Below the pieces are notes generated by a model that was not told where the DNA came from, did not search any database, and worked only from the letters and a program-made list of their open reading frames with translations. A program made the position numbers and the translations under genes. A DNA stretch of 64,000 bases from Capsaspora owczarzaki ATCC 30864 (Eukaryota; Opisthokonta; Filasterea): contig NW_011887299.1 of the NCBI RefSeq assembly GCF_000151315.2, positions 188,444 to 252,443 of the forward strand. The letters run 5' to 3'. Position 1 is the stretch's first letter; every line of letters starts with the position of its first letter. This document shows positions 21,134 to 34,662 of the stretch, in pieces.

Positions 21134-24100
21134 TGATCTGTTTCAGTTGCGTTGTTGTTTTGCATACAAAAGTGAATCATCGGCGTCGTCGACTGATTTG
21201 TCGCGGCTGAGGCAAGCACGTCCACTCTTCAATGAGCACTCGTATGGGATGATCCACGCGACACACACGAAAAAAAAAAAAGAAGAAAAAAATCAAACAA
21301 TACACCAAAAATACACTACAAGGCGGCGTCGACCCTTTTAAGGCAATGACACGCCAAAATACCCATCAAAGGACTTAAAGAACGTGCGTGATTCAAATTA
21401 AGCATTAAAAATGAGAGCAGGAATCAGAAAAGAAAAACCGGATGTGCATTGATCCGAGGACGATCATTGGGTGTGATGCGGGGAATTAAAAAAAAAAGAA
21501 AAAAAAGCGGGGGTGCTTTAGTGATCGGCTCCTGCCGTTCACCAGCACGCACAAAGCCTCCCCCACCCTCTCCACCCCCACCTCTGTCGTCGAGTATCTG
21601 GCAGTGGCAGAAGACCATGCGATCGTCTGGGGAATCGAGACAGTGGAGTGCGAGGAAGCGTCGATCGGACCACAAACAACAGCAATCTGTCAAATCCATT
21701 CACTCACACAGTTGAGGAGATCCCGTTTGCGTTTCAGCTTGAGGCAAGTTGTGCTCTCGTTCGCCGTCAATCAAAGTGGAGGAAGAGAGGTGTAGGAGGG
21801 CACTTGATGCGGGAGGTTGCAGAAAATCAAACAACCAACACGACAACGGCCCGAAACAAGATTGAAAGAAGAAAAATAAAAAGCGAGAAGAAAAGAAAAA
21901 AAGGAAGGCGAGAAGAAAGAAATAATGCCCACAGCAAAATCTGTCAGAAGAAAGGAGTGGCCAAAAGACATGCTTGAGTGGGAAAATACGTATCCGAGAT
22001 TTCATAAAAACGGAATCCGAGCGAGGTTCAGACACAAGAATCAGCATCGGCACGGGTTTTAAGGCTCGGCGGAAGACAGCTGGAGCAGCAGACCGCGCGC
22101 GAGACGTAGCAACTCGGACGCATAAAGAAGGGGGGGGGGGCTTGGAGCCGCGTCGCCGAAACGGCAGAGACTTGCTTTTGACAGTTGACAGTTGACAGGA
22201 TCAACAATGGCAACTTGCGTGGATTCCGTCACGCCTTTGGCGACTGAGCAAGTTGGATTCAGCGTGCGTCCTTCTTCTTGTCCAGCGGGCTGATAAAAAA
22301 TTACATGCGATCTTGCTCTGCCGTCGACCAATAGGTGGCTCATCCTCTGCTCTTTCACAAAGCAAAAAAAAACTGGTGAGTTTGGTGTTGGAAAAAACGT
22401 CAAAAAAACGTCAAACGAAAAAAGAAAGCGTCAAAACAAGAAAATGAAAAAGTCGTGCGACGTAAACGAAAGCCTCGCGTGTGGCCGGGAATAGCCCAGA
22501 GTGCGCTCCAGACAGCATGCAGCAGCAGGGTGTGACCGGACACGGCGGCTCGTGGTCGAGGCAAGGAGAGGACTGCTGTGCAGCGTCACACAACACCACC
22601 AGCGAGCCCACACAGTCCTCCGTCCACGAGCTGGCATTCTGAGTCAGTGTGAGGACCTCGCACCTGGCTCATACTTGCACCCTTCGCAGGCATAGGCTGG
22701 GGCTTCTGAACTTGTGCCCCTCTCTGCGCTGACGAAGGGAGAATCGCGACATTCAGTCGACGACGTCTCGATTTCTGTCTCTGTTGATGGTGGAGTCGCT
22801 TGGTGCAGCATGAACACGACACCACAGCAGCGCTCCCAGCTCATCTCGAGCGATGATTGTCATGGGCTGCGAGTGTGTGACAGACATCATGAGGAGGCGC
22901 AGGAGAGAGCGAGCCCACCAAGTTCACGCGCGACACCGAAACCATCCCAACCATTTTCCACGCTCCAGGGTGTCGTGAATCACCCCGCTCGATGCGAGCA
23001 GCAGCTGTTCATGAACACGCCTCTGAGCGACGTTGTCACTCGGCTGAGATGCACGCTGAGATGCAAAATTGTGCGGGGGTTGAGGACCCCCAAAACACAA
23101 AAAGGACAAATCGCTCACCTCACCAAATGTGCTGCCGCTCGAGACTGGAACGGTGCTGAGGCCACTGTCCGTATCGGTGATGGGACTTTGTCCACACACG
23201 GCACGAAGGATTGAACGACCTTGGTTTTTTTGAGGCATGGCGAACATGCATGGAGACAACAGGACTGCTTGACGAACCGTGTTTACGTTGCATCTTTTTG
23301 GGGGCCGAACCGCGCTCGTCAGCATCCGCGCCATCCTGAGTGCCCAAGCCAATTCAAGTCAGCGCCATCCTAGTTCCAAGTCGGCGTCATCCTGTTGTGT
23401 TCGAGTCGCGCACAAAATCCTCAATGAGCAACCGCGCAACATTTCGCGCCTTCCTCGACCGGCAGCGTCCATCTGCCTCTGCTGCCACCGCTCGCCTCAA
23501 TTGGTTTTGATTGAGCGCGCTTCTCGGCGTCTCCAATCCAATGCGACGACCATGAATTGCCGCACGCAGCCATGGCCACGGAGTCGTCGTGCCACAGCAG
23601 ACCGCGTCAACGACAAGGAGCGATGGCGACATCTCAACTTTGGCGACGGACGCTTGGCACACCCACAAGGCGTGCCCCATCCTCAATATCCGGCTCGCCC
23701 GCATGGTGTGAGATTTTGAAAAGCGGCTGCTTCATCGGGAGCCTGTCATCGTAGTGCGAGGCAGCCTTTCGCTGGCAAAGCAGCGAGACACGAGAAAATG
23801 CCAGTTTTGAACCCAGCGCTCAACGAAACAAACTGTCGTTCGCCACGACATACAGTACAGCCCCAAGTACCGTGCATGAAGCTCATGCCGAGTTGCTGTG
23901 GGAAAATGATATGAGCATGCTTGGATCATGAAACAAGAAAGGCCAAGCTCTTGCGGGACCAAAGATGCAGTGAATGAAGCAAGACGCAATGGAAACAACG
24001 ACTGCGTCGTTGCGTTTTACACTCACTGTTGTTGGCTCATTAACGAGATGCCATTGCAAGCATGCTTGTGTTTGATGCTCATGTTGAGAATATGAGCGAG

Positions 24101-24291
24101 GTTGAAGTCCTAACTGCTGTTCAGGCAATCCCGCCCTTCTTTTTTTTTTTTTTTTTTTTTTTGGCTTTTTTTGTTTTTGTTTTTCCTCGAAATGTCCGTC
24201 TGTAGTCTGTCGATTGAAATCAACAAGAAACAAAGAGATGCACATTTATTTGACAAAAGATTGCAAAAAGCCAGCCCATTCTATCCAAGTC
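21134..24291. other. 3.1 kb without a convincing gene
   Basis: The longest frames (about 22714-23214 + and 22924-23352 -) overlap on opposite strands and lack conserved motifs or biased composition, so none is called. The stretch holds A-rich and GAAA-rich DNA (21270-21330, 21480-21510, 21860-21930), a G run at ~22130, a triple 'ACAGTTG' repeat at ~22180-22198, three imperfect copies of a 'CGCCATCCT' motif at ~23330-23396, and a T tract at ~24140-24162. The part next to 21134 should carry the promoter of the 644-residue gene. A non-coding RNA or a decayed gene remains possible. Confidence 0.5.
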
Positions 24292-27200
24292 CTACTGGAC
24301 GAAAACGGCGTGCAGGCGCTCAAACTCGCGGCTATCCAACTTGACAGTTTGTGGAGCCTCCGGTCGTCCAGCGCTGGGGATGGTGAGCTTGCCAATCTTG
24401 ACCACATTGAGCTGTGTTTGGGTGGGAAGAGATTCACGAACGGATGAGCAACCAACTCGGAAAAGAGCAACACAAAACAAAAAAAAAAAAAAAAAAAAAA
24501 AATTCGCTCCTTTTACCGAGTGGGAAAGATCTGGCCGCGCAAACGAACCAAACGAAGAAGGTGCAGCCGCTCCGGCAACTTCCGTCAGAATCGCGTCTGC
24601 AGCTCGGGCAGAAAGCTCAGACGTGAGACGCTGAAGCGATGCCAGTTGAACCAGCGGGTCTGCGACGGCAGGTTTGCCAGCACGCTCGGCCACGCGAACA
24701 ACTCGCACCGAGGTGGACACATTTTGAATACTCTGCAAGCACAGGTGCAGACAAACAGCATGAGCAATCATTCCTACACTGCCACCCCTCCCCTATGTGT
24801 GTCGTTTCTACCTTAACAAGCTCGGACGCCTCTCGGGCAACGCTCGTAATCGTAGAAGGCGTCGGGGTGACGGACGACACGGAGACGGCGGCGGGAGAGA
24901 CAGCGGCGTAGGTGCGCGGGACGGCGAGTGGCGGCAGTTCGGCCAGACTGAGCTTGGACGATTGGCCTTTGAGCGACGCGTTCTCCAGTCTGAGATGACG
25001 CACGGCCGCCTCGAGAGCCTCGACCTGCGACTCGTACTTGCCAATGACAGACGCAGGAGCCATGGCCGCGGAGGCACCGGAGCCGCCATCGTGGGGCGCG
25101 CGACGAGGCGAGCCAAGCGGGCTGGCACCAAGACTGGGCAGACCAAGATCGAGACCGGTGGCAGGAGTATGGGCACCCGTCTGGCCGCCGGTTCCGGCGC
25201 TCGTCTTGCGGAGCGTTTTCAGCTGCCTCTGCAAGTCCGAAATGTCCTTCTCGTACACTTCAATGTCGGTGTGCAGTGCTTTGACGGTGTCGTCCAGGCG
25301 CTTGACCTGCTTGTTTGCAGCGTCCAGTTGCGCCTTGGCATCCTCCAAACGATCACATTCCGATTTAAGGGACAGGACACGCTTTTCGAGCGTCTCGGCC
25401 CGCACATGCGAGTCGCCGAGCTCCTTCTCCTTGACCTTGAGCGCCGTCAGAGTAGCGTGCAGCTCTTCAGACTTGGCGGCCAGTTTCTCGCGGAGTTGGG
25501 ACGCCTCGGCAGCCTCGTCCTTGAGAATCTGTGCGCGGTACAGCCATGGTGCAACAGTGTTGGTGCCTGTTGGGGATGCAGTGATGGCAGATGTGTCGTC
25601 GAGGTCACCGCGCTGGAGCGCGGCGAAGAGCTCACCGAGAGCGGCAGCAACGGCACCAGCTTCGGCAGCCAAGTGAGCAACCGCGGCTGAGCCGTCGCTT
25701 GTTGCCTCGCCCATGTAGCGCTGCACAACATCGCGGATGCGATCTCCCCAGTTGTCGAATGCCAGTGGCAACTGATCGGCAACCGGCGCCGAGGCATCCA
25801 CGCCGACGGCGAGGGCTTGGGCCAGTTCGTCGAAAAGAGCGGCCAGCAGGCCGGAACGCTGACCGAGCAAGGCAATCTTCTCGCGTTGCCCGTGAGGGAG
25901 TGCAATGCGCGCCTCGGTGCCCGTACTTGAGGCGGACGCACTAGCAGCAGCGGTGGCAGGCGTCGAAGCGGCCGCCGAGGGCATTTTGCGGACAATTCGG
26001 CGAGCAGCGTCGCGCGCCTGCGTGAGCTGGTCGACAGCCTGGACCAAAATGCTCGAGATGCCCTGTGCAATGGCGTCCGAGCCACCGTTGGGTGCAATGT
26101 GAATCAAGGACAGGATGGCAGACGCGCCATGCAGCGCGCGGTTGCAGCAAATGTCGATCGTCTCGCAACGCCACTCGAGCACATCACCATCGCTCAGATT
26201 GGTCAACAAGGACGATGCAGGGGACGAGTAGAGGACACCAGAGCTGCCTTGTGGTTGTTGTGGTTGTTGGTGTTGTTGCTGCTGCTGCTGCGGCATGCTG
26301 GACAGCTGCAGACTCGAAGGCGAAGGGGTCAGACCAGAGGCCGTGCTTGAGCTCGGAAGGTACGACACGCCAAGATATGAGAGCTGGGCAATGGACTTGT
26401 CAATGCCATCCAGCGGAACCACATCCGTCAGCTGCTCTCGCTTGAGGAGCTCGAGAATGGAGTCCAGCTTGCGCTCGTGCACAACCAGCTCAGAGTGCAT
26501 AAAGCCAAGCTTGAGATACAGCTCAACCTCGCAGGAGCGAAGCATTTGCGAGAAGCGCGCAAAAATGTGCTGCAGATCGACCAGACGAGCAAAGAGTCGG
26601 TGGGCGAAGGAGGTGGACTCGCGACGCACCAGCGTTTGCACGGACTGAGCATGGTTTGAGCCGGAAGCCTGCTGTTGCTCCAGTCCGTCGCGATCGAGAT
26701 GGAATTGCTGGCGCACCTGTGACATGGCCATCTGGGTTTTGAAATGCAGACGGTGGAACAACAGGACGGTGCACACGCCGTCAAACTCGGATTTGAAGAA
26801 GGACTCGGGCAGGAAGGAACGCAGCATGGTGGCCATTTCGGTTGCTTGCATGGCATCGAGACGCCGCAGCTCCAGATCCACGGCGCGGGCGTGCGCTTTG
26901 GAGGCGCTCGACTGCAGTTGCATGTTCAGGCTCAGCAATGACTGAGACTGCGTCGCAAGCTCGCGCGACTCCTCCTGCTGAGATACCTCGCGACGACGGA
27001 GCTCAGACATGTCTGCCTGCAAGTCACGCAGCAAGTCGCGGTACTTGCCAATCGAGGCCTCCTGATCGGCAATCGTCTCGTTGGCCGACTCGAGCGCGCG
27101 GGACAGCTCGTGCACGCGGACGCTGAGGCTGTCAATCTCGCCCTGCAGCTGGCGTTCCGATGCAACGTGGTTTTCCTCCAGCTCATCGGCAAGATCGCGA

Positions 27201-28817
27201 AGGGCCTCCAGATCGTACAGTTGCTCGTTCAAAATGTGGACGCGCTCTTCGAGATCGAGATTGGCGTTCGTCAGCTTCTCCACCATGTCGGAGACCCCCA
27301 TGGCGTCATCGACGGCCTGCTTGAGCTCGACCACTTGAGATTCCAGATCGGCGACCTCTGCGGAAAGCTTCGTGTTGCGCTCGCGCAAATCAGGCACGGA
27401 TGCAGCCTCCTTTTCCAGCACTGTCACCTTGGCGGTGAGCTCGTGCTTTTCCGCCGCCGCCATGTCCCTCAATTTGACGAGGGCCTCTTTGAGACGCTCG
27501 TTGTGAGCCTCCAGCTGCTTGGTCTCTGCAGACGTGGGCCGGCGTGCGGCTCCGTCACCAGCAGCCGCCTGCTCCTCCTGCTCGCCGCGCAGAATAGCCA
27601 GATCGAGATTGAGCTCTTCGATGCGCTCCTTCAGCCCCTCCACCTCGGCCTGCATGGAGTCGCACTTTTCCTCGGCCATCTCCTTGTCGAGCGTGGCGAG
27701 CTCGGTTGCATCGGAAAGCTCGGCCACCTCGCTCGTCAGCTTGTCGCGCGCCTCGGTGGCTTCCTTGGCCTCGCGTCGGGCCTCCTTGAGCTGCTGCTGC
27801 AGCTCGTGCTGTGCGTGCGCCCACTTTGTCTTGTACTCTGTCATCTGGTCGTGCAACGCGCGGTACTTTTCCAGCTCTTTCATGCGCTCGCGGTCTTCTG
27901 CGCGCTTGGCCTCCAGAGATGTGACCTTTTCGCGCAACAAGAAGACTTCGCGGTCTGTGCCAGGGTGAGTAGGTGCAGTGGAGGCAGACGCGGCGGAGGT
28001 GTCTGAGGCGGTGGCGGGGGCGGTGGCTGCTGCCGGAGTTGGCGCAGCTGGTGTACGCAAAGTCGATGTAGCGGCAGCTGCGGCAGGGGTAGGCGCAGGA
28101 GCAGCAGCTGCAGGAGTAGGTGCAGCAGCAGAAGCAGCAGCTGGCGCGGGAGTCGCTGCAGCAGCAGCAGCAGCAGCAGTCGGTGCTGACTTTTCCTGAA
28201 TGCACGAATCCAAAGTCATGACAAGTGTGGCATCGTCAGCGCTCTGCAGCCATCCATCATTGATGCTTGGGAAGCTCATCATACTCTCTTACCGGAGTCG
28301 GCACAATGGTCACTTGAGTATGACGGACAAACACGCCGTGCAGCTCCTTGCACTTAAAGTACACCTTGCCTGTTCATTGTTTTTGGTTTTTGACATAGAT
28401 GAACAAACAAAAAGATGCATCTGTGAGTGACGGGTCGCGCGGTTCATTGGGCTTGATGCCTGGAATTGCACTGCATTGAGATTTGAGTGATTCAGATTGG
28501 GAGATTGGTAGATTGGAGCGGCGATTCGCTCGCCTCGTCACAACCCCTCAACCCCACATTCAGATCCTCAACAAACGCAAGCACACGGTGGAACGCAGCG
28601 CTTGACTCGAGTTCCGCGCAGGTCAGCGGCTCAAACGCTCACCTTGCACAGATCCGTCATTTTTGCCGTCGCCGTCGTCCAACTCGACTCCGACCCACCA
28701 GCCGGCAGCGAAGGCCGTGGTGCCCCAGAAGCGAACCCAGCCGAGCTTGCCACGGAGCTCGACGCGCTGGCCGACCTCGAGCGCGGCGGCGTCAGGCGGA
28801 GGAGCTTCAGTTGCCAT
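24292..28817 (-). CDS. DCTN1: Dynactin subunit 1 (p150-Glued)
   Basis: The first exon (28817 to ~28643) encodes a CAP-Gly domain: 'VGQRVELRGKLGWVRFWG', 'WWVGVELDD' and the diagnostic GKNDG. A second exon (~28370-28290) completes it with 'GKVYFKCKELHGVFV'. The main exon starts ~28199 after a CAG acceptor. It holds an Ala/Pro-rich linker, a long coiled coil, the central dynactin domain and a second coiled coil. Two small exons (about 24733-24530 and ~24455-24292) finish the protein at a TAG, for about 1,250 residues, the normal p150 length. p150 links dynein to microtubules through CAP-Gly and to the dynein intermediate chain through its first coiled coil. All parts are present and no damage is visible. 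The Ala-rich linker near 28040-28190 is a simple-repeat hotspot. Confidence 0.93.
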
Positions 28818-29247
28818 TCAATGCAAAAGCAGCAAAAAGGCCCAAAAAAAAAAAAAAAAAAAAAAAAAAAAACAAGAATGAATGAATTGAACTGGAATTG
28901 AAATCGAAAGTAAAGCATCGTCAACAAAATCGCAAAGTGGAGCATGCTCGAAATGTGCGGATGAGGACTTGTACTGAAGAGGGAGTCAATGAATGAAAAG
29001 GGGTGGGGGAAGTGATTGATTGGAACAAAATTGCAGCTGGACGATTCTGAGTTTTTGGAAGCGACGTTCTCAACGGTCATGCCGCACTGTGATGAGACAA
29101 ACATGGTGCAAAGAGTCTGAAGAAGAAGAAGAGGAGGAAGAAGAAGAAGAGACTGAATTACTGAATGTGACACTGAAAACTACACAAAAAAACACACACA
29201 AAAAAAAAACACAACACACACACAAACAAACAACCAAAGCTGCTTGC
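28818..29247. other. Intergenic between dynactin p150 and the ABCG gene
   Basis: It holds the p150 promoter and 5' UTR side and the 3' end of the ABCG gene. Visible elements are an A run at ~28843-28871, a GAA/GAG-rich stretch at ~29118-29152 and an A/C-rich stretch at ~29183-29232. No gene is seen. Confidence 0.5.
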
Positions 29248-32200
29248 TTAGCGCTTCAACGCAGAGTAGAAGCGCATGCCAAGGATGACAAGGAGGGAAA
29301 GACCAGCATAGTAGCCAAGCAGGATGCCAAAGTCGCCCCATTCTGTCAATCCGAACAAAAACACAAGGTGAGCAACAACCGTTGCGACAAAACCAAACCC
29401 TGGCAGAAACTGTTCACGCCACTTCTCGCATCAGCCACTTACTGCGATCCTTCAAATCGAACGCATTCAAGATATCTTGACCATCGTTCATTCTGCAAAA
29501 GTAGTTCACTTCGGTGTAGTTGTACGGATTGTAGATCGGAATGGCATCCGAGCGGTCGCAGACGAACGCCTTGCCCTGGAACTCGTTCAAGGCCAGGGAT
29601 TCGACAGCGTACACCATGTAGTTGCAGTAGGCAAACCAGCGCCAAATCCAAGACATGGACTCGATGGGAATCAAAAAGCCAGCCAGCAGGAACTGCCAAA
29701 CAAGAACGAGTGCGAAACAGCAAAAGTCAATCGGACGAAAAAAACGAAAGTGCCGGCGGAGATTGAAGCAAAATACACTTACAAAGAACGTCGAGAAGGT
29801 CGGGGCAATAACGTTGGCCACTGCCTGGTTGGCAGAGTACACGGCAACCGTTTGGGCAAAGGTATTGGCGCACAGATACGTGACAAAGAAGATCAGGAGG
29901 AAGAAGAAGAAGCTGCCCGCCTCCGTGCTCAAATTAGTCATCCAGTAGAACGGAACGACAAAGCAAACCAGGTAGACGACATGGAACGGGTACTCGCAAA
30001 GCAGCAAGCTAATCGACATGGCTGACGCACGGTACGTGCCACTCGCTTTCTCGCGATAAAACACTGCATGACGGGGGCAAAAAAAAGAAAGAGAGCGGCC
30101 CATCAATACTCATCGACAATGCGAACACCCGAATTGATCTGCAAAAGCCAACCACTCACCAGCTCGCAGCTCCAAAATGTCACCCATGGAGGACTGAGAA
30201 ATGAAAGCCATGAAGACCAAACCAAAGAAGATCATACCAATGCGACCCGTGGCACCAACTACGGACAAGAATGGTCAGACACAAGTGAGGCGACCGGGAT
30301 TCATCACAAACCACAAAAACCCAAACCAAAAAGAAAAAGAAAAACACAGCAGTGCCCAACCCTCTCACCTTCATTGTACTCGAGCTGCCAGAACAACGAA
30401 CCAAGCACAAGCGACATGAAAAGGTAGGTCACGAGTCGGGTCTTGAAAAGCGTGGGATTGCGCCACGACATGAGCCACGTGCGAGTCATCACTTGGGCCA
30501 GCTGCGTGCGGAAACCGGTCGCAAACATGGCGTCCTCAAAGTGCGGTGGCTTGACGTCCGGGGTGCAGACACCACTGGCGAGGGCGTCTTTGACCTTGCG
30601 GCATTCGCTCGACTCGCGCCACTGCGCAGCACAGTCCACCTCTTTGGTCTCGCAGACAGTGTCCAGCACCCAGTCGGCCACGTTGCGGTCGTGCTGGAAC
30701 TCGATTCCGAACTTGGCCTTGACGTACGCGAGCAAGAGCGCCGAGCGTTCGCCGACGGGGCCGAAAAACACTTGATGACCGCCCTTTTTGAGCAAAAGCA
30801 GGTGGTCAAACATGCCAAAGATTTCCGCCGAAGGCTGGTGGATGGTGCAGATGACGGCACGGCCGGTTTGGGCAATCTGCCGGATTTTCGACATGACCAG
30901 GGCAGCACCGAACGCGTCCAAGCCGGATGTCGGCTCGTCCAAGAAGAGCAGTGGCGGATCGGCAATCAGCTCGACGGCGATGGTCAGCCGCTTGCGCTGC
31001 TCGGGTGAAAGGCCGCCCGAGCTGATGGTACCAATCAGATCGTTGGCAATGTCCTCCATGTCCAGCTCGTACATGACCTTTTCCACGCGGGCTTGCTTTT
31101 CTTCGATGGAAATGGACTCGGGCAGGCGGCACATGGCGGCAAACGTGATGGCCTCCTTCACCGTGTGAAGCGCAAAGTGAATATCCTGCTGCTCGCAGTA
31201 GCCAGAGATGCGCTTGAAGAACACGTTGCGCGGACCGCCGTTGATCTTGATCGAGCCGGTGGTTTGACCGCTAGTCTTGCGATCGGCCAAGACGTCCAAA
31301 AGCGTCGTCTTACCAGCGCCAGAAGGACCCATCAGAGCCACCAAGGTACCGGGCTTGACATAGCCGTTAATGTCCTGCAGCAGGGTCTTGGTGAAGACCT
31401 TGTTGTTCTCATCCTTGGCCTGGACGTCGTACTTGAGGTCGCTAAACTCCATAAACGCCTTTTGGTTGGGCTGCAGGCGAGCGACGACGGCAGAGTTCGC
31501 GGTGGCCGCAGCGGTGGAGGCGGTGCGGCCCTCGTCCATCAGTTGTTGCGTTTGATCGAGGAGGTTTTGCGCAAAGACGGCGTCTGTCTCGCGACGCTCG
31601 AGCATCTTGCGGGCAAGCAGCGCGCGGCGCCGAGTGAGAGACTCGGCATCCTCAAAGTGCGGGTTGTGTGTGCTGAACTCGCGCGAGTACTTGATGCAAA
31701 AGAAGGAAATGAAGAGCCAAACAAGCCAGTAGACATAAATGATGATAATGTCCCAATGGTACCACGTGTCACCGAGTTGCGCACCGAGGGTGCCCAGGTA
31801 AGCGTCGCCTGTCGGAAGCGGGCAGACCTGGGTGCCGTTAAACCCACCAGCCGAGAATGGCAGGTTGAACAGGGGATTGTTCGCCGGCGGAATCAGCTCG
31901 TCCGCGTCGCACTCCAGGGTGCGTCCCATAAATTCATTCATCGCAAGGCCTTCGTACGAGTAGTGCATGGGAGAAATCCAGTACATCCAAATCCAAAAGT
32001 TCCGAATCGCCGATGGCGGGAGCAAGAAACCGTTAAAGATAAAGTACAAGACGACTGACGACGGGATGATGGCGTTGGCGAGGTTGATCGAGCTGTGTCA
32101 TCCCAAAAGAGCAGCGAGGGAGCAAAAAAAAATGAGAAATCGGCGGGGAGCAAAAAATGAGAAAGGACGAAAACGCAATGGCGTCGTGCTCACGCAAGCT

Positions 32201-34461
32201 TCAAAAAGAAGACAACAAAAACAAGCCAAAACATACGGAATCAAGGCGGAGAGGGCACGGGCATAGGTGGTCGACCACAACGCGCTGCCGGTACACATAA
32301 AGAAAAAGTAGAAGAAAGCCGCGGCGGTCGCATTCAGGCCAACAAGGAAATAAATCAACACGACGAACAGGGTCACTTCCGCAAACAAGAGCGGAAGATC
32401 GGCCAGATTCACAGCCAGGAAATAGGCAAAAGGTTGAAAGTACTTTGACTTTCGCTGACTCAGGTAGACGTCACGCTCAGCCAACAACTGGGGAATTGCC
32501 GTGCCACCTGTTTGTCAAGAGCAGAGGTGTAAAAATAATCATCTAAGAACCACACACAAACAAAGGACCACCAAGAAAGAACAAAACATACCAAGGAAAC
32601 CCATGTGACCAACAACGGTCGTAATGACACCAAGCTTGTTGCGCGAGTCACGCTGGTTGTCGCTCAGCTGCAAGAAGACGGTGGCAAACAGGACGGCCGT
32701 GATGATACCACGGCCCAAACGAGCTTGGAAGGAGGTGGGGTCGCGGAATTGCATCTTCAGGGCACGGCTCAAGGTCAGCTTGAACTGGCTCCACAGCTGC
32801 AGCGGATACTTGCCGAACGTGTCAATGCTGGCAGCGGGCGGGCAGTCGCGTGGGGCAACACCCTTCCACAGACGACGACCGAGCGAGGCGTAAATGTCGC
32901 TCTCCCTGAACTTGGTGACGAAAAAGTCCACGGAAAGGTTGATGCTCACCTCTGGAGGCACAAACTTTTCCGGGTGGTCGCAGCACTGGGCGAGGAACTC
33001 TGCCGGATTCATGTCCTCGGGGCACTCGAGGCCCAGCCCAGCAAAGTAGTCGAGCACACGGCCGCGAGGGCCAAAGTACGTAATCTGGCCTTGGGACAGG
33101 ATGCACACCTGGTTGAAGAGCTCGTACAGCTCCTTGGACGGCTGCAGAAGCGCAGCCATGCAAGGGAAGCCAACATCAGCAATGGAGCGGACGTGGGAGA
33201 GCACATTGAAGGCGGCGGCGGAATCGAGACCCGTGGTCGGTTCATCGAGCAGAAGCATGTTGGGCGTCTTGAGCATTTCAACGCCAATGGTGACGCGCTT
33301 CTTTTCACCGCCAGAGATGCCGCGGATGAGCGCGTTGCCGACGAGCGTGTTGGCAGCATGCTCGAGGCCGAGCAGCTTGAGGATGACATCAATGTGCGAG
33401 TTTCGCTGCTCCATCGTCATCTCGCGAGGCAACTGCAGCTCGGCGGCAAACTCAAAGGTTTCGCGGACGGTCAGCGTCGGGGTGTGGATGTCGCTCTGCG
33501 CAACGTAGCCACAAACACGGTTGAAGTTTTCTGGGATTGGTGAGCCGTTGATCAGCAGGGTGCCGTTGCGGTCGGTGGCCAGTCGGTTGGCGATGGCCTT
33601 GATGAGGCTCGTCTTGCCACAGGACGGGCCGCCGAGAATCGCCACCATGTCGCCAGGCTCCATGTAGCCGGAAATTCCGTCGAGCACGGTAAATTCGACT
33701 TGCGAAGGGCGGTCTCGGATGCGCAGGGTTTGGAGCATGTCCGACCAGACGGTGCTGACTGTTTGCTTGGCGTCAATCATGGTCTTGAAGCTAATGTCGC
33801 GAAACTCGACAAAGGCGCCCAGCATGCGGCCTGGGAAGAAGCGCTCGACAAAGTCGACATAGTACGAACACATGTCAAAGTTGGGGTCGTTGAGGTCGAC
33901 AATCACGCCCGCGCCATTCGCAGACGGAGAGCTGGTGTTGGACAGCAGCGAGTCGTCCGACTGCTCTCTCAGCGGATGGTAGACCTGCTTAAAGTCCTGC
34001 GGGAAGAGCGCGCGCTTGGGATCCGTGTGCGAAACGCGTGTCGGGTCGAGTCGCGCCTCGGCAATGGCCAGCAGGGCGCTCGACATTGTGCCGCCAGCAG
34101 CAGCAGCAGCAGCAGCGCCATTATTGGAGCCAGCAGCAGCAGCAGTGGTAGATGACGAGGACAGCGCGCTGCCGTCGCTGGCGCGCAGGAGGCTCTTGCG
34201 GCCAGTGTCGTCGTGCTCGCTGGGCATCATCGGCAAATCATTCAGCTCAAAGTGCACGCCTGCCTTTGCCGCGCCGCCGCCGCCATGATGGTGCTCGCTG
34301 TCCTTGGCCCGCAGCGCATGAGCGTACGATCCGAGGCGCGGGCGGTGTGCGCCGTTGTCGTCGTTGTCCGTCGAGGTCGTCGATGGCGCGGCGAGTGCGG
34401 AACCGGAACCGGAACCGGCACCGTGGTGATGATTGTCGGCTGATCGCGCGTGGTCGCTCAT
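29248..34461 (-). CDS. Full-size ABCG transporter, pleiotropic drug resistance type
   Basis: Read from the ATG at 34461 to a TAA at 29248 through several exons; the order is NBD-TMD-NBD-TMD, the reverse topology of the PDR/ABCG family. The N-terminus is a ~150-residue disordered Ser/His/Ala-rich region. NBD1 has Walker A GGPSCGKTS, signature 'ISGGEKKRV' and Walker B 'LLLDEPTTGLDS'. NBD2 has Walker A GPSGAGKTT, Walker B 'LLFLDEPTSGLDA' and an atypical signature 'LSPEQRKRL'. The NBD1 P-loop lysine is kept, unlike fungal PDR pumps, and the form resembles Dictyostelium ABCG proteins. The two TMDs carry the expected hydrophobic helices, and the last short exon (~29343-29248) encodes the final helix. 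Such pumps export lipids or xenobiotics across the plasma membrane using ATP. The substrate cannot be inferred. Confidence 0.93.
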
Positions 34462-34630
34462 CGCAGTCCAATTGGAAAACAAGAAGGGGCTCCTCCTCTG
34501 GTCTCAGATCAACACGATACTCTCGTCGTTTCGTCTCGTATCCAGCTCGATCGCTCCTGGATTGTTTTAGTCCTCTCGCTCTTGTCAATCCCGAGCAAAA
34601 GAGATTATTAAAAAAAAAAAAGAGGGACTG

Positions 34631-34662
<32 letters not shown>

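Noticed and set aside
22714-23352. Overlapping frames of ~165 and ~140 codons on opposite strands
   Set aside because: Neither shows a domain, signal sequence or biased composition, and they cannot both be right; no splice-linked exons were found around them.
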